Assembly (NCBI RefSeq): GCF_000281045.1
Contig: NW_008246103.1
Span: forward strand, 153,961-217,960
Direction: 5' to 3'
Length of the DNA: 64,000 nt
Source: Saprolegnia diclina VS20
Taxonomy: Eukaryota > Oomycota > Saprolegniomycetes > Saprolegniales > Saprolegniaceae
The notes below the pieces were generated by a model. The model was not told the DNA's origin. It searched no databases and saw only the letters and a program-made list of their open reading frames with translations. The position numbers and the translations under genes were made by a program. Shown here piece by piece: positions 32,701-47,100 of the stretch. Within the stretch, counting starts at the first letter, position 1, and every line of letters starts with the position of its first letter.

Positions 32701-35029
32701 CGTTGATGCTGGTGTGGTCGAGCTGCAGCGAGAGAAGGAGACCTTGGAGCGGACTGGACGACGACGCGTGGCTGTGCTTGCGAAAGAAGGCCACGTACGC
32801 CTCAATCGAGCGCACGATGAGGCCCCGCAATTGCATCGACATGAGCGTAGCGACACAGTCAAAGTAGTGCTTGGGCTGCAGGAGCGCCGATGCGAGCACG
32901 TCTTCGTTCTTGGCCGTCGTCAGAATGCGCTTGGCGGTCCCAAACCACTTGTCGAGAAGGAGCTGCTTGACGCGCCCGGCTTGCGCAAGCTGTCGCTTCT
33001 CGAACGTCTTGATGTTCATGGGCACCAAGTGCGACGCGAGTTCTTCGGTCGTAGGTACATCCACGAGGAGGAGCTGGTCAAAGTCGCCCCATAGATAGTG
33101 CAGCGCAAGCAAGTGGCTGTCGAGGATCATGAGGTACTGGCTCAAATGGTCTTTGGCCAATTGCTTGCGGTCGATCCAGCCAATGGTCGGTGCAATCGCG
33201 TGCGCGTAGCCTTCGCCCCACTTCCACTTCATTTGCACTTGGTACATGGGCGGCGTGCCGCCACGAATGTGCAGCCGGCGCTGGGTTCCTTCCCGGAGCA
33301 AAAGGTAGTCGAGGACGGCCTTCTTGATGCTAAAGTAGTAGTTGGCAAGTGTCTCGTTAAACATGGCGCGCAAAATGAGCTCGGCCCGCGCCGGCGGCAG
33401 CTGCTGCAGCGCGCGCGCCACGAGGCTTTGAATGTGCTCGGTCCAGCGCGGGTTCATTGGCACAATGTCTTTGGTGCTAATGACGTGCTCGAGGTAGTAC
33501 TGATACCGCACGGCCGCGTTCTCCTTCTCGGCGGAATCGGCCTCGTGCGTCGTGCTGCGTGCTGGGACCGGCAGCGTTCCTGGCAGCGGCGAAAACACCG
33601 GCTTGCCCGACGTCGTGACCAATGGCAGCTCGACTTTATGCGGCGGTGCTGCCACCGGCTGGAAGGCAATGTCCAGTGCCGGCAGCACCATGACATCGGG
33701 CTCGTTGCTCGCGTTCAAAAAGACCAACGGCGACGCACTCGGGGTCGGCAGGTGCTTCCGGATCACGAGTTGGGCGGCGGTCAACGAGTAGTTGCTACCG
33801 ATGCGGTCGCTGGATGCAAATTTTTCGATCGCGTCGACCTGCTCAACGCCCAGCGTACGGCAAAACGGGTCGAGCAGCGGCGGGTATTTTGCATCGAGTT
33901 CGGGGCAGTCGAGGACAACGTCTTGGTTCTTCACCTCGAGCTGCCACGGCATGGCATCGGCGAGGCGCTTGTGCAGCGCGAGGCGCGGGCTGAGAGGCGA
34001 AATTGCCTGTGCGAGGGCGCGCGCCCGGCGCGATAGTCCCGAGAGCTGGTCGGCGCGCGGACTGCCCGGTGCCGTTGGTTTGAGCGGTGTACTTGTGCCG
34101 TTCTCTGGACTCGGCAATACGTGGAACAAAGCTTGCGACGGCGCCAAGAGCGACCTACTTTTCGTTCAACTTCGCTTCGGAATGCAAGCAAATAAGGCTT
34201 ACCGTAGTGGCTGCGGCCGCTTGCTCACGGGCTCGACAGGACGAATGTCCGGGTCGATCGTGCCCTAACGGATCCGTCGGACACGTCATTGCCTCCTACA
34301 TGTACCTGCTGCTTCTGGGCCATGTGTCCATCAATGACGCGCTGCTTGCAAGTGACCGTGCCAACGCCAAGGCCGAGCTCGACCTATAGACCGAGAGGCA
34401 TGAGCCATTGCGTGTCACATGGCGGCTAGGTACGAGAGGCGTCAACCGCATTCGCTCGCCGACGTTTTGAACGAGGTGCTCGAGCCACGACTTGGCCGTG
34501 TACTCGTCGATGCGGCAGTGCGTCGCAATATCGCGAAAGGCGAGCAAGACAACGCGGTGCAGCGGCACGAGGCCGCCCACGTCTTCAAACTGGAGCCCAT
34601 GGCGCAAGGCAAAGGGCCCGTGGGTCGCTACACGTAGCGCGTGAGCGCTGCAGTACGAATCGCTTGCTACCAAAATGAGGAATGCGGATGCTGTGGCCAT
34701 GGACATGCACAAAGACTATGCCAAAGCCCGGGATCGACGCCGCGCTCAAGTCGTCCTCGACCTACGCACGCTCAGTACCGCAGCGCACAGCACAATAGGC
34801 GTACGACTCGCTGGACCCAGGCGCTCAAGAAGGACCAGACCGACGCGAGCTCGGCGGCACTCGGTGGTGGCGTGTGCAACAGGCTACGGGGCGTCGCCGT
34901 CGTTGCGTTGGTCCGTGCCAGCATGCGCGACGTTGTCGTGATCATGCTCGCGCGCACCGGCGCCTTGTGGCGGGTGATGGCGCTGGCCGTGTCCGGCGTC
35001 AGAAGCGGAAGCCGCGTCGGACGATCCAT
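20733..35029 (-). CDS. Divergent dynein heavy chain with N-terminal CCDC81-type HU module and degenerate AAA1
   Basis: Predicted product about 4533 aa. Exons: 35029-34805, 34761-34671, 34627-34434, 34383-34306, 34264-34203, 34154-32702, 32639-32388, 32336-31998, 31947-31855, 31804-31295, 31261-27629, 27571-26306, 26259-25045, 24995-22299, 22258-21416, 21383-20733. Residues about 55-196 resemble the paired HU domains of CCDC81 (VWSFLSAWV, IPGFGI, LGLGVGTVTCKQR). The tail and linker of an axonemal chain follow, then six AAA modules. AAA1 Walker A is GASSTGKAT (about 1654) and Walker B reads WLLLRNAQNV, so the main ATP site is lost. AAA2 (GPTMSGKTT) and AAA3 (GPPSTGKSA, VLYLDDVSLP) keep P-loops; AAA4 has GKA and no Walker B acids. 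The coiled-coil stalk runs from about 2930 to 3300. An acidic Asp/Glu insert is at about 3705-3760. It resembles inactive dynein-like proteins such as DNHD1 more than motors, by inference. Confidence 0.83.
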
Positions 35030-35372
35030 CGCGCCAAAGTGCAATGTGCCCTTTCGGCCGAAACGCTCCACATGGATACAAAGATGATCTTGGATCGATC
35101 GGTGGAGACATGGATAGGTAGTTGGATCGATCGATCGAATGCATTGTCGGATGTATGCAAGAGAATGAAATCCTTTGGGTGCATGCGTCCCTTTACACTA
35201 TACGCAGCCCACAACGGATGCTCCTGCGCGGTTGCGCCCGACGCACCATCTTGACCTGTTGGCGGGCGTTTGCCCGAGCGAGTGGTGCCCTTCCAAGGGT
35301 CAGATAAGAATCGATATTATGTACCCTTGTACAAGGAGCAATAAGAGTTCATGACGCCGTGTCAACGTTGAG
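35030..35372. promoter_or_regulatory. Gap between RUVBL1 and the HU-dynein gene
   Basis: This 343-bp gap lies upstream of the HU-dynein ATG on the minus strand. It has a short GATC repeat (GATCGATCGATCG near 35125) but no recognisable gene. Confidence 0.4.
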
Positions 35373-37126
<1,754 letters not shown>

Positions 37127-37905
37127 GTCGGCAGATGTGGGGTGAAATGAAATTTGATCCTGGTGGAAGGTTGCTATTGATTGGATAGAAACAGGAAGAT
37201 CCACTTGCTTTCGATTGGCTATAATCCTTCCATATGCGCCCTGCGATTGGCTGTTTTCGAAAAAAGATCTTTCCAGAATTGCGCCCCGAAATGTCCGCTT
37301 GACCAATGTGCTGCGACAACATTTGTGCACATTGATGTCTTTAGTTTGTCAACAAAGGTAGAAGATAGTACAAAGAGATAACTGTGGTCGATAGCACTGC
37401 GATGTGGTCGCGGCGTGACATGCCTCTATAGTGGGATCAACGTTGGACAAGGCTGGTCCACATTCAAATACATACACCGTCAACGCAAGTTGTTAATAAA
37501 TGTGTCGATCTACAGTCTAGATCCGGCATACATGGAACACAACTGGACAAACACTCGACTCATACGTAAACGTGGTCGGAAGGCGACGACGGCGTGCCCC
37601 CCCGGGCCGAAGGTGATCTCGAGTCGCTTAAACTACCCGTCGTGCTTGCAGTAGGGTGCAGATACCATGGCATTCGTGGCGTTGTTTACCTTGGGGTTGT
37701 GTTGCAGGATGGTTCCCTACGTACGTGAATGTGAGCACGCTCCGTCAAGTCCGATGAGCATACAGCGGTGTGGTCGCGCAGTGCTTCTTGGCGGGGCGAT
37801 CCTGTATCCAACATCGTCCATGAGACAAAACAAGAGAATTGGACAGTAGTCTACCGAATCTGCTTGGTGACGTGGCGCGCGGAGAAGGCTCGCACTGACC
37901 GACGG
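37127..37905. promoter_or_regulatory. RUVBL1 upstream region with three inverted CCAAT boxes
   Basis: ATTGG (CCAAT on the RUVBL1 strand) occurs at 37180-37184, 37214-37218 and 37246-37250, which is about 54, 88 and 120 bp before the RUVBL1 ATG, with spacings of 34 and 32 bp. This is the usual zone for NF-Y sites. The remainder, to 37905, has no visible gene. Confidence 0.55.
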
Positions 37906-38706
37906 CTACACTGTCATTCTAGCAACGTTTAGCGAGTGGCCTCGCACCTCGTGAAGCAGCAACCGCGCTCGCAATGCCGCGTTTTCGGCTTCGAGCTCTT
38001 GCAGACGTGCAAGGACCAGGCGACTTTCGCTGCTCGTCGCAGATCCCGACGCCGCGTGGATCTAGCCGTTTCTGTCGCCACGTTGACGGACCAAGCAAGT
38101 CCTACCTCGTTGAGCTGGGTCTCTTGGCGCTTGACACGGACATGGAGCGACCCAAGGTTTGAGGCCATGGCGTCCATCTTGTGCCCCAGCGATGATAGCG
38201 AGCCTTGCACACTGTTCATGAAGCGCGCCAGATCCGGCACGGCAATGCCAACCCGTGGGACATCCTGCGCCATCGCTAAACCTCCCACCAAGACGGCAAC
38301 GAATAACAACTCACATGGACGGTCGCTCTTGCTGGCTCGAAGGCAGTGGGTTGCGTCTTGGCCTAGCGATGCGAATGATGACCTTCCAAGATCCTACGCT
38401 TGGCATGCATACCCTGGGCGTGGGGCTGTATGCAGGTATTGCTGCTAGCGCGGCTACCTTGAGGGCGTCTTCGTCGCTGGCGTCGAAGCTCACGCGGGTG
38501 AGATCGGCGTCGCCATGGTCGGTGGCCACGTGCAGCGTGCTCTCGTCACTCTCATCGCCTGACGCCTGTGCGTCATAGCCCATGTGGATGCGAATGCGCT
38601 GGCGCAGCTCGGACGCGAGGCCCTTGGTGCCCAGCGAGTGCTTCCCGCAGTACGACCTTGCAGTATGGTACGGCAAGCGCTCAATGTCCTTTTCCGTGAG
38701 CTTCAT
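37906..38706 (-). CDS. Small SAP-like and coiled-coil protein, 187 aa
   Basis: I propose exons 38706-38458, 38264-38106 and 38061-37906. The start is MKLTEKDIERLPYHTARSYC; an upstream TTG extends the frame but is not a start in eukaryotes. Residues 8-45 (PYHTARSYCGKHSLGTKG then LASELRQRI) resemble a SAP-type helix-loop-helix. An acidic Asp/Ser stretch follows. The C-terminal half has heptad-like segments (SLSSLGHKMDAMASNLGSLH; LARLQELEAENAALRARLLL) that suggest a coiled coil. The second intron (44 bp) fits the local consensus. The first (193 bp, CAG acceptor) is the weakest part of the model; the two halves could instead be separate genes. Function unknown. Confidence 0.5.
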
Positions 38707-39370
38707 GACGACTTGGATTGTCTGTCTCCCGGTAGCCAATCACCGACGAGCATCCGGCCAATCAGACGCGGCGATTCAGTGCGAGTCCCGGGGGGCAAGC
38801 CCCGTCCAACAATGCTTGCGTGAGGGGCATACATCGATCAACTGGCCCCGTCAGAGATCTCCACCAAGCGCACAAGCCCAAGAGTACCATTGCACGACAT
38901 CTCTTATATACCCTTGCCTCGCGGAACGATTGCGTGAAGGTCGTCATGTTGTGCGAGGGGTCTGGCAACGTCCCGTATGCTCACTACTACGGCACAGTGG
39001 TAAGTCGAAACGGACCTGTTGCCCTGCTACCAGAGACGAGTTTTTCTAGATTTTCCGATCAAAGTTTCACTCGGCGACATGCATTGGGCGGCCATCGACG
39101 AGGCGATGTCACCATAGTTCTTCTAGTTTGCTAAATTTCTAGGAGATAGTAAATGTCGTGCGACTCAAGACTCGACGCCAATTGCTAACATTGGAGTTAT
39201 GAATGAGGGTCAAGTTCTAAAGAGAGCTATTTGGAGAGCTATAAGAGCTTGAAGCTTCAAGAGCTCTAAGAAGAAATAAAGGGAGCGACGATTTTGTTGA
39301 GCGCAATATGACACCAATAAGAACACATAGTAAACTACAGCCACGTGAGTTTCATCTGTAGAGTCGACGA
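38707..39370. other. Intergenic region
   Basis: CCAAT motifs at about 38737 and 38757 lie 30-60 bp upstream of the small minus-strand gene. A 14-bp palindrome CTTGAAGCTTCAAG is near 39250. The plus frame at 38822-39134 has no motif and I do not call it. Confidence 0.4.
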
Positions 39371-40402
39371 TTAGGCCGCGCGGATCGAGTTGCCAGCGGC
39401 GGCGGTTGGCACCGAATGGTGCATGCAGTAGAGCCCCCGACGCACGACTTTTTCACAGCTGTCGTGGGCACAGCGCTTGCCACCGCCGTGGGCGACGCAA
39501 AAGCCTTCGCCTCGGTCTTTGCGCGAACAGCCTTCCTTCGTGCATTTTCGAACGCCGCCGTGCTTGTGGCAGAGCCCGTGGCGCTGGATCGTCTTCATGC
39601 AGTTGGCGTACTTGCACGTGCGAGGTGGCTTCTTGGCGTTGTCCTGCAGTTCGTCGCTCGTCGTTGCCTGGATCGACGGCGACGCGACCATGATCGGGGT
39701 CGGCGGAAGCGGGGCGGGGGGTAGACAGTGGTACGGCGTCGTCTCTGCGGGAGGCGCATAACTGTAGGGTCGCGAGATGGACGTGTAGTTGTGCTGGTAC
39801 TGGATATTCGTTCCAGGCAAGTACGTTGGCATGTACGAAAGCGTGCCAAAGCTGGGTGGTACCAGCGCCTGTACTGGGCTCAGCTCGTATCCTTGCCCGT
39901 GCGTAGAGGAATCGCGAGACTGCTCGTGGCGGTGTTGTGGCGGCGTGCCATATGAAGTCCACGTCGTGTGCACGTCGCTGGTTGCCGGCGCGCGTGGGCT
40001 TTCGACAGGCTTGTATCCACTCGACGCATACATGGCACTGAGCGCCGTGCACGGCGAAGGCGACGAGTACGACACTGCCCGCGCCTCGGTCTCCTTGGTG
40101 CCGTACGTGTGGTGGTGCTGTGTGCGACTGGCGTCGTTGTTGGTGATGAAACCAATGTCGTATTGGGACGGAGGCTCGTACGGCGTGGGCACTTCTGTGA
40201 CGTGCTGAGGAGGCGGCTCCGAGAGCTGGCACATGTGGGCGTACCGACGCGACGGGCGGTGGCGCGCAACGGGCGAGTGTAGAATCTCGTTGAGCATGCG
40301 CACCTCGCCTTGCGAGATCACGAGCGACGCTTCGTGGGACTCCATGACCGGGCTGTCGCAAGCGTGATCAATGGAAATAATGGCTTTGGCGCGGGTGTGC
40401 AT
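39371..40402 (-). CDS. Triple C4-C-H zinc-finger protein (WRKY19-like class of oomycetes)
   Basis: The product is 343 aa. The start is ATG at 40402, two codons inside the open frame, which begins with TTG. About 240 residues of low complexity, rich in Pro, Ser, Tyr, Thr and His, are followed by three tandem short metal-binding units near residues 255-330: CKYANCMKTIQRHGLCHKH, CTKEGCSRKDRGEGFCVAH and CAHDSCEKVVRRGLYCMHH. Each fits C-x4/5-C-x6/8-C-x2-H with a GG linker. Such arrays are abundant in oomycetes and are often database-labelled probable WRKY transcription factor 19, although there is no WRKY domain here. Nuclear or regulatory function is inferred only. A CCAAT motif lies about 27 bp upstream. 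Confidence 0.85.
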   Translation of the reverse strand: MHTRAKAIISIDHACDSPVMESHEASLVISQGEVRMLNEILHSPVARHRPSRRYAHMCQLSEPPPQHVTEVPTPYEPPSQYDIGFITNNDASRTQHHHTYGTKETEARAVSYSSPSPCTALSAMYASSGYKPVESPRAPATSDVHTTWTSYGTPPQHRHEQSRDSSTHGQGYELSPVQALVPPSFGTLSYMPTYLPGTNIQYQHNYTSISRPYSYAPPAETTPYHCLPPAPLPPTPIMVASPSIQATTSDELQDNAKKPPRTCKYANCMKTIQRHGLCHKHGGVRKCTKEGCSRKDRGEGFCVAHGGGKRCAHDSCEKVVRRGLYCMHHSVPTAAAGNSIRAA

Positions 40403-41150
40403 CGCCAAACCGCGTCCTTTCGCCAGCCAATCAAATTGCTTGAAACAGACACTTTTTCGATGGTTTTTCGTCGCTTCGGCGCTGGAACTTGGAAGCCGTG
40501 TTTAACTGGTGTGTACGTAGAGTTGAGCATAGTGTAAAAGCATACTAATATTAAAAACACGCAACCCAATCCGAAACCGTGAAACGGGTACGCGCCATAT
40601 TGGAGATTTTCGCAGCTCCACTGGCTGACGCAATGCTGCAAAGGGGCGCGCGGTACGGCGCTGGACCTTGGTCACCACCGACCCCTCATCCTTCGTCGAC
40701 ATAATGACATGAGATACCTCTTTCTTGTGGACTGACCGAGCCTCGGCAGGTGACCACATGATGAATGATAGAGCTGTGTGTGAAGAGGCCATTTGCCCAC
40801 GACGTCGAAGCTGTCGAGTGTGGAATATGTAGTACTGCAGTCTGCAACCGCTTGAAAAGGAATTCTGTCGTTGGCAACCTCTTTGCGGTCTCCGCGCTCG
40901 AGGGCATCCGCCACACCGCAGCACACTGCAAAATTTGGTATCTCGTATTTTGTCATACGAGCACAACGCTAGAATCTCCAACTAGGTACTGTAAGTGCTA
41001 CAGTGGGGCGGCATGTCGGACACTTGATTCAATGTACCTCGCGTTGCTCCATAGATCCTAGTCGACTATAGTCGAAAAAAGACTGACTAAACCGAAACTG
41101 CACACAATAACGGTCGCGGCCCTCTGAAGAGACACTTTCTTCGTCAAAAG
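40403..41150. promoter_or_regulatory. Divergent promoter region
   Basis: This is shared by the zinc-finger gene (-) and the dynein heavy chain (+). A CCAAT (AGCCAATCA) is near 40428. A TAGTCGACTATAGTCG near-palindrome lies about 90 bp before the dynein ATG. No gene is visible inside. Confidence 0.4.
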
Positions 41151-44100
41151 ATGGAGCCGCCGAGTCCGGCCCGCGACCGGCGCGGCGAGGCCAAGAAGGC
41201 CGACGGGCTCTTCACTCTGCAGCAGGACCCGGCGTACCAGCTCCACTTTGTCAACCATGACAAGCCCAAGCCTGAGCGGCCCACGAACGCGGCCCTCGCG
41301 TCGCCGTCGTCACTGCGGTACGCGACCCGGTCGTCGACGCCTACGAAAGCAACGAGCGTCAAGTCGCCAAAGAAGATCCTCGACATTCCGCTCTTGAAGA
41401 GCCCGCCCAAGGAGAAGCGCGCGAGCGTGCGCAAGCCCGTCTTGCCGGACGTTCCGACGTCGCCCAAGCCAGGATACGCGTCGTCGCCACTACGCTCGAA
41501 AGAACCATCGAGTGGGCTCCATTTTTTGCGCCAATCGCTCTCCGAACACGAACCATCTTCGCCTGACGTGGTCGACGACGAGCTCGTCGACGAGACGAGT
41601 GCGCCGCCGCCGCCGACGGTCGTGCCGCCCAGCGACGAGTCGGCCGACGAAGCGCTCATCCGCGCGGCCAACCTCCAGACGGGCGAGGACGCAATTGCCT
41701 TCTTTGCCCGCAACGGCTCCAACAGCCAGATCAAGTTTGTGCACCTCAACCGCGCCACGTCCGTCCTCTTCCGGCCGTACGATCTCATGGTGGTGCGACC
41801 CCTCGACGTGCAGCCCGAGCATTTCACCATGTCGGCAAGCGGTCTCGTGCACATTTTGCCGGGTTCGCCGAGCGAATTCATTGCGCTCGCCGAATGGATG
41901 CGGCAGTCGACGCTCTTCAACGTGCTCACGAGCTTTCGGTTTTACAAGTACTACTTGGTCAACAAGGCGTTTAGCGCGTGGCACGCCAAAGTCCGCTTCA
42001 AGCTCTTTTGCCGCCAGCGGAAAGCATTGGCGTCGACCTTGTACCTTGGAAAAGCCAGCTTTAGCCTCCCGCTCTTGCAAGTGAACCGCGTCATGATGGA
42101 CCTCCAGAGTGTTCTTCTCCTTGATTTTCGCGCGCAAAAGACGTACGAAGCCGCGGCGTTCGTCGAGTACCAAGCGACAAAGCGAGCCGAAGCGTCCAAG
42201 CAGTTTGAAACGTGCGTCGAGAAGCTCCAAGTGATTGCGCAAAAGGTGTGTTCGGACGTCAACAACCTCGCGCGCCAAGCCCATCAAAACGACGACCTCA
42301 ACGATCTTGCGACGTCCGTGCACGCGGACAAGACCAAGTCGATCGTAGCGGCCAAAACCGAGCAGCAGCAGCGCAAGAAGCTCTTGAAGCGCGCCGCTGA
42401 AGAAGCCGCGATGCTCTGCGACTTTATCCGGTTGATCGACTACATTACGACCGAGAACTTGGTCTTGTTGGCCGTGCAAAGCTGCCGCGAGTTCCTCGCC
42501 GAGCTCTCGAAATCGCCGCGCAAAACGGGCCTGTTTGAAACGACGATTCATTTTGGCGACGTCGACACGGTGTTTTCACCGACGTGCGAGCAGATCCAGG
42601 GCATTGTCGTGTCCATGACAGACGATATTGTGGCCGCCGTCAACTCGGTCTCGCGCATCATCTACCTTCGGCAGTTCAACCAGTACATTGCCAATGCGAT
42701 CTCGGACGGTCCGCACGTGGGTCCGACGATCACATTGAGTTTGGACTTTCGGCTCATTCGCGGCGAACTCGTGGCCAAGATCCTCACCGACTACCTCGAG
42801 GCCGCCGAGTACGTCAAGATCTTTGACAGCGTCCGGCCGATTTACGAGTACGACAAGCAGTGGGATTTCGAGAACGACTACTCGCTCCGCGCCCACACGG
42901 TCACGTCACTCAAGACCGATATGCTCCAAATTGCGACGTGGGAGAAGGAGCTCGAGAAGATGCGGGCGGGGCAAACCATCGGCATTTTGCACGTCGAGAG
43001 CCGCAAGCTCAAGCAGAATTTGATTCCGATGACGGCGGCCAAGCTCGACGCGATGAAGGGTCTCGTCAAAGACCAAGCGCGGGCAAAATGCAAGGCGCAG
43101 CTCACCGAGTACAAGCAACGTATTCAGCTCGTGAGCCAGCGGCCGCAGCACCTCAAGGAGTTTGCGTCGCACGTCGAGCGCGTTCAAGGCCTCAAGGCGA
43201 AACAAAAAGCCCTTGTCAAGAACACCAACGTCGTCGACGAAATGTACCGTCTACTGGGCAACTACGGCGTGCGCATTAGCTCCGAAGACATGGTGCAGCT
43301 CGACGACCTCCGCTCGGTCCAAGAGAGCTACAAGGAAGAGACCGAGGCTGTTGAAGTCTTTATTCAAGGCAAGCTCGGCGAGATGACGACGCAGCTGGAT
43401 GCCAACATTGCGCGTCTCGACGAGCAAGTTGTGCAACAGAGCGAGGTGCTCCAAACTGGTGTCTTTATCGACGTGGGGCATTTCGAAGACACGAATCTCG
43501 TGCTTGGCGAGCTCGACGTTGTCAAGCAGCGCCTTGCGCAGCTCGAAGAGATGAGCAAGCAGTACACCGAGTACCAAGGCCTCTTCAACATTGACCCGTA
43601 CAACTACGCGAACCTCGCGACGACGCTCGACTATTACAACACGGTCGAAGTGTTGTGGACGTCGATTGAGAAATGGAACGACCAGCAGCGCAACGTGCTG
43701 ACGAATCCATTCTCGGAAGTCAACGTCGACGAGCTTGCAAAGGACGTGGCGGTCTCGTTCAAGGACGCGTACTCGATGCACAAGAAGCTCAGCAACGATG
43801 TGACCGCACTGCTCAAGGACAAGACGGCCGAGTTCAAGCAAAAGATCCCGACGATCCTCGAGCTCGGGAGCCCGAGCATGAAGGACCGGCATTGGGAGAA
43901 GATCTTCAAGGCGCTCAACCAGCCGTGGTACCCAGGCATTTCGTTCACGCTCGACAACCTCATGCAGTACGACATTTTCGAGTTCAAGGACCTCGTGTCC
44001 GAAGTCGCGGCCACGTCGTCCGGTGAAGCCCAAATCGAGGCGTCGCTCAACAAGATCAAGACCGGGTGGGAAGCCACCGAGTTTGTGTGCTTGTCGCACC

Positions 44101-47100
44101 GCGACTCGAAGGAAATGTTTATTCTGGGCGGCCTCGAAGATATTTTGACGCTCTTGGAAGACAACCAAGTGACGCTCCAGACGATGATGGGCTCCCGGTA
44201 CATCCTGGGCGTCAAGGACGAAGTCGAGCGCTGGAACAAGAAGCTCGCGCTTCTCTCCGAGACGATCGACGAGTGGGTGACGTGCCAGCGCAACTGGATG
44301 TATCTCGAAACCATCTTTTGCGCCGAAGACATTCAAAAGCAACTGCCGATCGAAGCCCAAAAATTCCAGCTCGTCGACAAGAACTGGAAGACGACCATGG
44401 GCCGAACGCACGACGACCCCGCGTGTCTCCGTGCGGTCGAGAACGGCAGCGAGATGCTCGACCAGTTCAAGGCCTCCAACCAGCTCCTCGAAGAGATTCA
44501 AAAATCGCTCGAAGACTACCTCGAGACGAAGCGCATGGCGTTTCCGCGCTTTTACTTTTTATCGAACGACGAGCTGCTCGAAATTCTCAGCCAAACCCGC
44601 GACCCGCGCGCTGTCCAGCCGCACCTCGGCAAGTGCTTTGATGCGATGAAGTCGGTGCATTTTGAAGACATTCCTGGGCAGTCGACGCCGAGCAACCGGA
44701 TCACGGCCATGGTGTCGGGCGAAGGCGAGCGCGTCAACTTCCCGACCGTCGTTGTCGCGCAAGGACCGGTCGAGATGTGGCTCCTCGAGGTTGAGAAAGC
44801 CATGCGCCACAGTCTGTATACAGAAGCCTTCAACTCGTTCTCGTCGTACCCAGAAGATCATGCAATTGACCGCAAGGAGTGGCTCTTTGCCTACCCGTCC
44901 CAAGTCATCATCATGATCGACCAAGTGTTTTGGACGAAAAATGTGTCGCGGGCCATCGCGGCGGTCGAGAGCGGCGAAGACAGCGCGGCCGTCGACGCAT
45001 TCCTCGAATTTAGCCTCGCGCAGATCGACGGCATGGTCATCCTCGTCCGAAGCGACTTGAGCAAACTCCAGCGCATCCTCATGGGGGCGCTCATCACGAT
45101 CGACGTCCACGCACGCGACGTGGTCCGGTCGTTGATTGCCAACAAGATATCGTGCCTCACAGATTTCGAGTGGACGCGACAATTGCGCTACTACTGGGAG
45201 GCGGATGTCAACAATTGCGTGTGCCGTCAAACCAACACGCGCTTCCTCTATGCGTACGAGTACCTCGGGAATACGCCGCGGCTCGTGATTACGCCGCTCA
45301 CGGACATTTGCTACATGACGCTCACGGGCGCGCTGCACCTGCGGCTCGGAGGCGCCCCCGCGGGCCCCGCCGGCACGGGCAAGACCGAGACGACCAAAGA
45401 TCTCGCCAAGGCCCTCGCGGTGCAGTGCGTCGTCTTCAACTGCTCGGACGGTCTCGACTACAAGATCATGGGCCGGTTCTTCTCGGGGCTGGCGCAGGCC
45501 GGCGCGTGGGCGTGCTTTGACGAGTTCAACCGCATCGACATTGAAGTGCTCAGTGTCATTGCGCAGCAGATTCTGTGCATTCAACAAGCGATCATCTGCA
45601 ACGCCGACCAATTCGACTTTGAAGGCAAACTCATTCGGCTCAACACGGGCTTTGGGGTCTTTATCACAATGAACCCGGGGTACGCGGGTCGAACCGAGCT
45701 GCCCGACAACCTCAAGGCGCTCTTCCGACCGGTCGCAATGATGGTGCCCGACTATCGTCTCATCGCTGAAATCGTGCTCTTCTCCGAGGGCTTTGCCAAC
45801 GCACTTCCGCTCTCGCACAAGATGACGCAGCTCTACTCGCTCTCGTCCGAGCAGCTGAGCAAGCAAGATCACTACGATTTTGGCATGCGCGCGGTCAAGA
45901 GTGTCCTCGTCGCGGCCGGGCAGCTCAAGCGCAAGTGGCCGGAAACCCACGAGGACTTGCTCTTGATCCGCGCGATGCGCGACTCGAACGTCCCGAAATT
46001 CCTTGAGGCCGATTTGCCGCTCTTCCGCGGTATCATTTCCGACTTGTTTCCGGGTGTCGTCGTCCCGTTCGTCGACTATGGCGTGCTCCAAAACGCGATC
46101 GAAACGCAGCTCGAGGCCCTTAACCTCCAGCAAGTCGCTTCGTTTGTCATCAAAGCCATTCAAGTGCACGAAACGCAGCTCGTGCGCCACGGCATGATGC
46201 TCGTCGGCGAGGCCGGCAGCGGCAAGTCGACCAACGCCATGATCTTGGCCCGCGCCTTGTCCTCGCTGTATGCCGACGGTGTCGTCGACCGCGACGGCTT
46301 TTACAAGACAGTGACTCGACTGATTCTGAACCCCAAGAGTATCTCGGCCGGCCAGCTCTACGGCGAGTTCAATCTGCTCACGTCCGAGTGGACGGACGGG
46401 CTCGTCCCCAAGCTGGTGCGCCAAGCCGTCACGGAAGCCGCCGAGTCGGACGCGCGCAATTGGGTCATTTTTGACGGACCTGTCGACGCCGTCTGGATCG
46501 AGAACATGAACACGGTCCTCGACGACAACAAGACGTTGTGTCTGAGCAACTCGGAGCGCATCAAGTTGCCGTCGACGCTCCACATGATGTTTGAAGTGCA
46601 GGACCTCCGCGTCGCGTCGCCGGCGACCGTGAGCCGGTGCGGCATGGTGTACATGGAGCAAGTGCACGTGGGTCTCCTATCGCTCGCAAGGACGTGGAAG
46701 GTCAACGTGCTCGACACGTTTGCATCGGCCGAGGTCGCGTCGACGCTCCTCGAGCTCATCGAGACGCACGTGCCGGTCGCGATTGGCTTTGTGCGAGCAA
46801 AGTGCAAGGAAAAGATCCCGAGCAACAACGGCAACCTCATGACGTCCTTTCTCAACTTACTCGCGTCCTGTCTCCGCGCTGCGATTTCGGGCGCCGCGGC
46901 CGGCACCGACATTGGGTCGCTCGCGCGCATGTACTTTATCTTTAGCCTCACGTGGAGCGTCGGCGCCAACATTGACGACGCGTCCCGACCGCGCTTTCAC
47001 GCATTCTGCCTCGACCAACTCCGCAGTTTGTTTGAGTTTGTCGGCCCGATTGACAATGTGTACAATGTGGCCATTGACGACGTGAACGCGAACTGGGTCT

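Noticed and set aside
38822-39134. 104-residue plus frame in the gap left of the zinc-finger gene
   Set aside because: No family likeness, no conserved motif and mixed codon use; probably chance.
44559-46667. 702-residue open frame antisense to the dynein heavy chain
   Set aside because: It lies wholly within the motor-domain exon. GC-rich third positions keep the opposite strand open; the translation is His/Arg/Val-rich with no motif. The same applies to 48440-50029 and 50108-51898 (-).
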